Assembly (NCBI GenBank): GCA_018350325.1
Contig: JAEVLN010000004.1
Span: forward strand, 2,666,001 to 2,730,000
Length of the DNA: 64,000 nucleotides
Reading direction: 5' to 3'
Source of the DNA: Globodera rostochiensis
Lineage: Eukaryota; Nematoda; Chromadorea; Rhabditida; Heteroderidae
Positions 52,250-64,000 of the stretch are shown here, piece by piece (within the stretch, counting starts at the first letter, position 1; every line of letters starts with the position of its first letter). Both the position numbers and the translations under genes were made by a program. The notes beneath the pieces were generated by a model, which ran no database searches, was not told the origin of the DNA, and saw only the letters and a list, made by a program, of their open reading frames with translations.

Positions 52250-52640
52250 TTTCCCCCAATTGACACTCTCTCCCTCTCTTTCCCTCCTCTTTCTCTCCCC
52301 CCCCCTCCACTCTTTCTTTCCCTTTTGTCTACTCTCTCCTCTCTTCTCCTCTTTCTCTCCTCCCTCAACTCTTTCTTTCCCTTTTGTCTCCTCCTGACAC
52401 TATCTCCTCTCTTCTCCTCTTTCTCTCCTCCCTCAACTCTTTCTTTCCGTTTTGTCTCCCCCCCTCCCCCCCCCTCCTCCCCCCACCCTCCCCTCCCCCC
52501 CCCTCCACTCTTTCTTTCCTTTTGTCTCCCCCTGACACTCTCTCTTCTCTCCTCCCTCAACTCTCTTTCCGTTTTGTCTCCCCCCCCCTCCTCCCCCCAC
52601 CCTCCCCTCCCCCCCTCCCCCTCCCCTCTGCCCACTCGTC
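52250..52640. repeat. Polypyrimidine tract with nested CT-rich duplications
   Basis: Almost pure C/T on the plus strand. The block from CTCAACTCTTTCTTTCC to TTTTGTCTCC recurs several times with length changes, so it is a degenerate satellite of about 60-80 bp units as well as simple sequence. Confidence 0.85.
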
Positions 52641-52869
52641 TCGTCCCGTCCATCCCCCCGGGCGTGTCGTAGACATTATTGGTGCCTGGTGGTGTGAGTG
52701 TGAGATGACCGCGGAAGGGACCGACCGACAGACCAAATCCCATAAGTGCAGCGCCGTGACTACCACTGAAATGAAAATGGTGAAAGAAAGAAAGACAAGA
52801 AAGGTCAATGAGCAAGCGGCAGGGAAAAATTGAATATGTTTGTATACGTAAGTGTATGAGGTGAAACGG

Positions 52870-53245
52870 CACGACATTTCACCACCACCTGCTGGACATT
52901 TCACCACCACCTGCTGGACATTTCACCACCACCTGCTGGACATTTCACCACCACCTGCTGGACATTTCACCCACCAACTGCTGGACATTTCACTAATGGA
53001 CATTTCACCGACCAACTGCTGGACATTTCACCCACCACTTGCTGGACATTTCACCCACCACTTGCTGGACATTTCACCCACCACTTGCTGGACATTTCAC
53101 CCACCACTTGCTGGACATTTCACCCACCACTTGCTGGACATTTCACCCACCACTTGCTGGACATTTCACCCACCACTTGCTGGACATTTCACCCACCACT
53201 TGCTGGACATTTCACCCACCACCTGCTGGACATTTCGCTAATGGA
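52870..53245. repeat. 23-bp tandem repeat, about 16 copies
   Basis: Unit GCTGGACATTTCACCCACCA then CTT. The left copies read CACCACCTGCTGGACATTT, a few units are truncated (CTAATGGACATTTCACC), and the array decays into GACGTTTCACCACC-type pieces up to about 53340. Confidence 0.94.
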
Positions 53246-53964
53246 CATTTCACCGCCTGGTAATTTCACCGCCTAAGGCAAAAACAGACGTTTCACCACC
53301 GGTCACTTCACCCAGGCCAAAAACAGACGTTTCGCCACCAATTAGTTCTTTTCTTTGACAAATGGTAAAATCAAAAGTTGTCAATGCATAAATTTTAATC
53401 TTTTTTTCTCAAAGTGTGAATTGACCCTAAATTTCCATTTTAGTAGGCGGAGGGGAGGGGGCATTGGCCAATATCAACAATAGCTAATTATGATTAGTTT
53501 TAGCGAGGCGTTGTTGAACTGCTCGAACTTCACGGTTTGGAGAAAAAAAGGTTAAAAAAGGACGGACATTCATTCACATTGCTCTATATTTTAATTCATT
53601 CTTATTAAAACATTTTAAATTCAGATTAAAATCGTTGAATTCTTTTCGAACACCGAAACGATAATACAATACCATACCTTATCGAACACTATTCTCACCG
53701 TATAAATAACTTTTTTGGAGTACCGTTTCTGCACCCATCAATCCGTCCGCAAGAGGCTACATATTTTAAATTTTAGGGACGCTTTGGATGTGTGTGTTTG
53801 CAAGTGAATTAAATGGTTAAAATATGGCAAAAAATATGAAACCGCTTAATATGTAATAAACACTGAAATGGAAGCATTGATTAGAAAGTCTACAGCTTAA
53901 TTAGTAAGTATGAGGAAGGAACCCGCAAAGACTGAATAAATATTTAAATGGCGCAGTAGGGAAG

Positions 53965-54062
53965 GATGTTCGAGACTTGAAATTTACCGAGAACCGACAC
54001 TCGTCGAGACCGAGAATGGCGTGATTTGTCGACTCGAAACCGAGACTCTCGAACATCCTTAA
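53965..54062. mobile_element. MITE-like inverted repeat with AAGGATGTTCGAGA ends
   Basis: AAGGATGTTCGAGA at 53962 is mirrored by TCTCGAACATCCTT ending at 54060. The interior is made of CTCGGTCTCGA-type words. No exact target duplication was found. The GTTCGAGAGTCT end recurs alone near 24430, 34592 and 63490. Confidence 0.55.
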
Positions 54063-54559
54063 TAAGCAGAGAGAGGTTCAAACGCACCCAAAAGCTTTTA
54101 GGTTGAATTGGTCTTATTTCGGAACTCTTTAATTTGTCCAATTGAGTGTTAACCTTTGGCATCTTTCACTCTGTCAATTTCTTTTTGTGTTTAAATTCAA
54201 AATTTCAGTAATTAAACATTAAACATATGCAGATTAATGCCGTTTTGTTCATTTGCTGATTTGTCAATATAAAATTCTTCGTCCTTTTTGTTGTGTTCAG
54301 TTGGGGATTTGCCTACGAATGCCGTGACCAAAGAAAATGCCCGTCCATTCAATTGCCTGCGGCGATTTTGCCGAACAAATTCACCCGGGCAAAGGCATTT
54401 TGGCAATTTTAATCTGCGAAAGGCGAGCAAAATGGCATTGGAGATGGACCGAGGACGGCTGACATGAATTCTGTTGCCCTAATCTTTGTTGGTCTACTGA
54501 TCCGTCTTCGTCCGTTTTGGTTTTTGTTCATCTACTGACTGGACGACTGACTTTGTTCA

Positions 54560-54571
54560 TATAAAAGGCGT
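54560..54571 (+). promoter_or_regulatory. TATA box followed by possible start site
   Basis: CATATAAAAGGC, a near-ideal TATA box, lies about 215 bp before an ATG at 54782. The 25-35 bp downstream (CTCACAGCC) is a plausible initiator. Confidence 0.45.
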
Positions 54572-54781
54572 ACAACTCACAGCCAAATCATTCCATAATT
54601 CGTTTATTCTCTTCGCCAGCAGAAATTATCCATTCCAAAAAATTCCCAAAAAGATTTACCAATTCCCCTCCATTCCTTACATATTCATTCATCTTCATAA
54701 TTACTTCATTTGAAGTTGCTATTTATTTGCTTTCAAAAAGCTTTTTGAATAATTCAATTAACTTACAAATTAGTCCACAAA

Positions 54782-54946
54782 ATGTCCGTCGTTCGAATCA
54801 GCACATTTCTCATTGTGAATGTTATGCCTCGTCAAATTCATTCACATGATCGAAATGTGCTGGTTTGGCTCGATGGAATTGAACGGCTGCTTGGCACTTC
54901 GAATTCGACAACCAAAATGCCCTCCGAGTTATTCCTCCCCCGCTAA
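54782..54946 (+). CDS. Possible 54-residue peptide downstream of a TATA box
   Basis: Reading frame ATG 54782 to TAA 54944-54946. The N-terminus is mildly hydrophobic (MSVVRISTFLIVNVM) but is not a convincing signal peptide; the rest is polar. No homology is recognised and no splice partner was found. Support comes only from the strong TATA element upstream. Confidence 0.25.
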   Translation: MSVVRISTFLIVNVMPRQIHSHDRNVLVWLDGIERLLGTSNSTTKMPSELFLPR

Positions 54947-56062
54947 AAACCCTTTCCCGGCTTGTGTATGAACTCTTCTGTGGACTGAACTGCTCGCACA
55001 TGTTGTTCACCGGGTGTTCATATGCAGACTGGGCTATTGGTTACAAAAAAACCCTTCAAACATTGCCAATTCGTTCAAATATTCAATGATTCTGTCGGAA
55101 GGTCTTTTCGTGAGCAAATCCGAATAAATGGGAGATTTGGCACGATAAAGGTCCTTTCCACGGCATCAACGATAATGACAAAAATTTCCCGAGTTTTTAA
55201 AATAAATCCGTTGTTTAACCAAGACTAAAGTTAAAAAATTCAATTCATAAGAAATTAAATATTATTTTGACAAATAAAGGCACTCGATGGCTAAGTTAAG
55301 CACTTTTATTCGACAAAATTACGGCAAAAAACGGAGAAATTCCATAATTTAGGCTTAATGCAAAAATGAAATTTAGTTCAATTTTTGAAAAGAAATGCCA
55401 CAGTTTCTGTTAATACACACATAAAGAAGACTCTCGTCAAGTCAATTCCATTCAAAAACATCGTTTTTTGAGCACTTTCATAAAAATCGGGCGCGGGATG
55501 AGATTAAAACATCGCATTGTGTATCATTTACATATGAAAAATTGATGCCCATGCGATGCTTTTCCTCCGACATTTGCCATTTTCCCCCCCCCCCCCCCAA
55601 TGCCGTCGTCGCCGGCCGCCGCCGCCTATATTTATACGCCGATGCTAGCCGTCGGCTGCTAGGATTAGCTTTTCTCCCCTCTCTGGCACAAAAATAATGC
55701 CGTCCGTCCGTCTTTCTCTCGCCCTGCCCGCCCCCCCCCCTCACGTTCGCATGCCATGCCATGCCCTCCCCCGGCACCCCCTCTAGCCTAATAGGGTTTC
55801 TTGGCATTCTTTCGCTGTCCGCAGACCCCCCACCCGCCCGCCCGCCTCCCACTACTGCTTCATCTCCTACTGCTTCATCCCGCCCCCTGCCGTCGTTGTG
55901 CCGAACGCCTCCCCCCCCCTTTCTCAACATCCATCAAATTTGTGGCCAATTGATTTGCGTGAAATTAACCTGCTGCACAGGCGCACACAACAAAATGCAT
56001 TTTTGCCGTCCACGTTGTTGTAGTAAGCGCCGCCAAACTTCCGACACTAAGCTAACAAAATA
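54947..56062. other. Gene-free interval
   Basis: AT-rich to 55480, then a GC-rich, C-run-rich segment (55584-55598, 55730-55741, 55910-55919) with a GCCATGCCATGCC microsatellite near 55754. No gene found. Confidence 0.5.
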
Positions 56063-60919
<4,857 letters not shown>

Positions 60920-62116
60920 AATGGACTCTGTTTGATCTGCGAATTCTGAAATGGCGGCATCCTTTGAACATTTTTGATTCACTTTGTCCATAAATGATGT
61001 AATTATTCTCTGATCCATTTGGGAGAGAATCGTTTAGAATTGCACAACAGTTCAAAAGTTGAAAATATTTTCTGATCTGACTTTTTAAAATTAATTTTCG
61101 AGAAAATGCAATTCCAAAAGTTCTCTTCTCCCCCCCCCCTTCCCCCCAATTCATTCGCCGATGTCCTCAGATTCCGCTGGGTCACCCCCACAATTACGGG
61201 TTCTTCTCGCAATTAATGACCCCCCATAAATGTCGTCAATAAAATGTTTGAGTGCGCGGCACGGCACGGCATTTACAACTTTTGCCGAAACGGGACATCT
61301 GAAAAAAAGTTTATTTCTGAGTCGGCCCGATTCAAAAACATAACTTTATTATTCGGTATGGCCATGGCCGACAAATTTGTCCAATTCGGGCCAATTATGA
61401 CGCATAATTATGTACATAATTAATAATGTAATTAGAGGCTTGGATTTTTTGTTGATATATTTTACGATGAGAGAATGTAACCAATTTTTACTGAATATTT
61501 TTGATACAGCGCCTTTTAGCGCTTAAAAAATATATTTTGGGGGTTAAATCCTAAAAAATATTTTAAATTAAGCGCGTTTTTCAATTTACAAAAATGTTTA
61601 TTATATCTTTAAAATGGTCCAATGCTTTGAGCAAATATCAAAATGAAATTGTACATATTAGTATGGTGGCGACTAAATTATTAAAATATTAAAAAAATTT
61701 AAAAACAATGAGGAAATTGTGGTCAATGAATGAATGTGAGTGAGTTGACTATCACAGAGACGCAAAAGTTCGGCCTGGCAACATTTTGGAGGATTGACAG
61801 AAGGAATAAAAAAGGGTTTTAGAGATCGGACCGGTCGAGATTCTCGATCGAAATCTCGGTCAATCTCGACAAGATGTTTTCAAGATTCTCGATCGGTCCT
61901 CAAGTCCGCTCTCTAGTTAGGTTACACTGGCTTTTGCTGCTCTAACTCAAAAGGGTCTGATGGAGTGATCGGAGTGATCTGATCTGACCCGACGCTTTCG
62001 TTCGTCGTGATCTGTCCTTATTGGTTGATGATCTGATCCCAAACAGTGATCAGAAAGAACATGGCAAAGGCCAATATTTATATAAAAACAATTGATCGCA
62101 GCAATTTTGCCATCAG
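60920..62116. other. 3' intergenic region of convergent CaMKK and ERG genes
   Basis: Contains a C run at 61130, a GGCACGGCAC microsatellite near 61257, AT-rich DNA and, at 61820-61915, a CTCGATCG-rich segment with TAGAGA(T/G)CGGAC inverted ends. No gene seen. Confidence 0.5.
61820..61915. mobile_element. Possible MITE with TAGAGA..CGGAC ends
   Basis: TAGAGATCGGAC near 61820 and its near-complement GTCCGCTCTCTA ending near 61915 bracket CTCGATCGAAATCTCGG-type sequence. No clear target duplication. It resembles the 53965-54062 element in word content. Confidence 0.4.
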
Positions 62117-64000
62117 CTACAAAATTGTGTCGGCAGAATCTGGCGAAAAGGTGACGGAGTGGCGGCTGTCGTCGGGCGATTTGCGCCGTTGCTGTTGCTG
62201 CTGCTCTTCTGCCGTGTCGTGCCGTTGCGTTATGCCGTCGTCATCGTCGTCGTCGTCGTCGTTGTTGGCGCCGTTCTTCGATGTCGTCGAATTTGACGCT
62301 GAAATATCGTTATATGGCGAACTTTGTTGTTGTTGTTGTTGTTCAACAAGTTGTGGTTGAATTGTGTTGGACGATGGCCGAGAGGAGGCGGAGCAGGACG
62401 GGGAGGAGGAGAACGTCGTCGTATGCTGTTGAGCACGTTGCTGCTGCTGATTCCTTCTGCTGCCGGTGCTGTCGATGGGGCACGCACATTCAAAATGTTC
62501 TTTTTTATCATTTGCTTCTGTTTGAGAGAATGCCGTTCTTCTCCCTTAATAATAAACGCGTAATTGCCGAATTAATTGCCAATTTTGACGCTCATTACCG
62601 CGACTCGCCGAGGGGGCGTTGTCGTACGATTTGTTGGCACTGTCCGCCGCAGCCGAACGACGGAGCAAAGAGAGTATCTGCTCGAACTCCGTGTTCATTT
62701 TGTTTTGCATTTCGGCAATGTTGCTTAAATTGTGCAGGGAAACGTTAGGAGGCCTCAAAGAATAAATTAGAAATTTTCTCATTAGCAAAGTGTCCTCTCT
62801 CTCAAAAAACAAATTCAGAAAGCTTTGAAAAAACCTTTTTAGCGTAAAAAAGCAAATTAATTTGGCACAATTTGTTTATATTTATGCTCGAACTTTGCAC
62901 GTCCAAAAACCGACTGACTTTTCGATGGAGTCCAGCCTTCCCTCGATCTGACCCAGTCTTACGGCGGAATGGTGCCCATCCACTGCGGCAACTAGCAATG
63001 ACGGCATTTTGATTAAGCGTAAGTGCACGTGCCACCCCTTCCCCCTCCCACCCCCCACTTCAGATCACTCACATTGTGTCTGATTGATCAGAGACGAGCT
63101 CGGCGTTGGTGCCGTGATGCCGTCGTCGTTGTTGTTGTTGTTCGGCATCAGAAGAAGTTGCTGCTGTTGTTGATGAACTCCCTCTTCCCGACCGCCGCCG
63201 CCGGCGTCGTCGTCGTCCGCATCCGCCAACAGCAACGGGTGGTTTTCGCCAAACGAACGCACTTTAAATAATAAAAATTATTAATTATTATTTCCCAAAT
63301 TTCGCTTTCCTTACGCGTTCGTTCCGATTCCGTGGCCGCCGGACCGGTGCCTCCGTCGCTTCGGGGAATGCCGTTCAGACTGCGCCTGACACTTTCGAAA
63401 CCGCCCGCGGGCGCTGCCGCCAAATGATTTTGAGCATTAAAAGTCAAATGGGAAGAAAATGCGCGCACATCTGAAATGGAAGTGCCGAAGTTCGAGAGTC
63501 TCGAGTCTCATCGAGTCAAGCCAATCTCGAGCACATAATAATATCGCTTAGGGGACGTTCAAATGAGGCAAATTTTGACATTTTCAAAGTTTTTGCTTGC
63601 TGCCCCCCCCCGGGCGCCAACCTTCGCTCTGTTCCCGCATCGAATTGGACGAAACTCGCTGCAGTTTTTGTCGTTCAAAAACGGGCCGCTTTTTCGTTTG
63701 ACTTTCGTCGCGCAATTTGTAATCGATCACCAAATTTATGCAAAAATTTTCAGCAAATTCGGGATACATATCGCCAACATCTTCAAAAAAAGGGAAATTT
63801 GTTTATTTTTGAAAATAAAATTAGCAACAAAACGAAACGAACGCACCAAGCAAATCGTCCCTCAAAATTACGTGCAAATCGCAATAAGTCAACGCCCGGA
63901 CTGAACAGTTGGCCTTGCCCACCTCCTCGTAAATCAGCGGGTTTTCTCCAAAAACGTCGTCCTTTCCTGCACAATTTGAATAAATTAATGCAATAATTGA
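62117..64000 (-). CDS. unc-103: ERG-type voltage-gated potassium channel, C-terminal part (5' partial)
   Basis: C-terminal half of a KCNH2/6/7-type channel; the membrane pore lies beyond the right edge. The exon at 63966 downward encodes [20 protein letters not shown] and [18 protein letters not shown], the end of the cyclic-nucleotide-binding homology domain. [13 protein letters not shown] and IDYKLRDE follow, as in ERG. Later exons encode a Gly/Ser/Arg segment ([17 protein letters not shown]), an Asp/Gln/Asn-rich linker, [18 protein letters not shown] and [19 protein letters not shown] (the ERG tetramerising coiled-coil region). The final Gln/Ser/Asp-rich exon ends [14 protein letters not shown] at TAG 62117. 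No break is seen. Collinear ERG motifs make the family secure; the UNC-103 name follows from ERG being a single gene in nematodes studied so far. Confidence 0.9.

Larger units (their letters stand above)
50626..54781. other. Gene-free interval with several satellites
   Basis: Upstream of NLK on the minus side. Holds a 26-bp satellite (50745-50960), CT-rich DNA (52250-52640), a 23-bp satellite (52870-53245) and a MITE-like inverted repeat (53965-54062). Open frames here arise from the repeats. Confidence 0.55.

Noticed and set aside
52129..52872. 247-codon minus-strand and 176-codon plus-strand open frames
   Set aside because: Both arise from a polypyrimidine tract (Ser/Pro/Leu or Glu/Arg/Gly strings) and have no family features.
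54212..54430. 72-codon minus-strand frame
   Set aside because: No signal peptide, domain or splice support.

Overview
The window is nuclear DNA from an invertebrate, almost certainly a nematode. Genes are cut into many small exons separated by introns that are often only 42-60 bp with TTTYAG-type acceptors. The gene set is animal (KH-domain RNA-binding protein, Nemo-like kinase, CaMKK, ERG channel, EBAG9, cathepsin A) and includes the nematode-typical DB module and a MATH-BTB gene. A plant-parasitic (tylenchid-like) nematode fits the abundance of small secreted proteins, but that is inference. Exon coordinates were derived by hand from reading frame, GT/AG sites and family alignment, so most gene bodies are firm while individual 5' ends are less so.

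Layout. 1-2.4 kb (-): PCBP-type KH protein, running off the left edge. 2.4-6.2 kb: gene-free, G/C-homopolymer-rich. 6.2-7.8 kb (-): MATH-BTB protein, divergent from TRABD/TraB protein (8.1-10.8 kb, +). 11.6-12.0 kb (-): Gly/Tyr/Met-rich secreted peptide. 13.9-19.1 kb: large inverted duplication, two convergent copies of a single-pass membrane protein with a phospholipase-A2-like cysteine domain. 19.1-26.3 kb: gene-poor, with minisatellites and non-autonomous DNA transposons, including one clear 100-bp hAT-type MITE. 26.4-27.7 kb (+): phosphoglycolate phosphatase-like HAD enzyme. 28.4-31.8 (or 32.3) kb (-): low-complexity secreted protein ending in a DB module. 33.2-33.7 kb: 51-bp minisatellite. 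34.8-36.0 kb (+): secreted PAN/apple protein. 36.3-39.1 kb (-): serine carboxypeptidase (cathepsin A family). 40.0-42.4 kb (+): EBAG9/RCAS1 homolog with a 50-bp satellite in intron 1. 43.2-43.5 kb (-): small secreted protein. 44.4-44.7 kb (+): possible small membrane protein. 45.2-46.6 kb (+): doubtful gene. 46.6-50.6 kb (-): Nemo-like kinase (LIT-1) with a 27-bp palindromic satellite in an intron. 50.6-56.0 kb: repeats and one doubtful peptide. 56.1-60.9 kb (+): CaM-kinase kinase. 62.1 kb to right edge (-): C-terminal half of an ERG (KCNH, UNC-103-like) potassium channel.

The genes do not form an operon or pathway. They alternate strand, giving divergent pairs (MATH-BTB/TRABD, DB/PAN, cathepsin A/EBAG9) and convergent pairs (PGP/DB, PAN/cathepsin A, CaMKK/ERG, and the two PLA2-like copies). 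The most unusual items are the inverted PLA2-like gene pair, whose shared block starts inside the signal-peptide exon; the extreme satellites inside introns of conserved genes; and MITE-derived sequence that seems to supply the 3' end of the DB-module gene.
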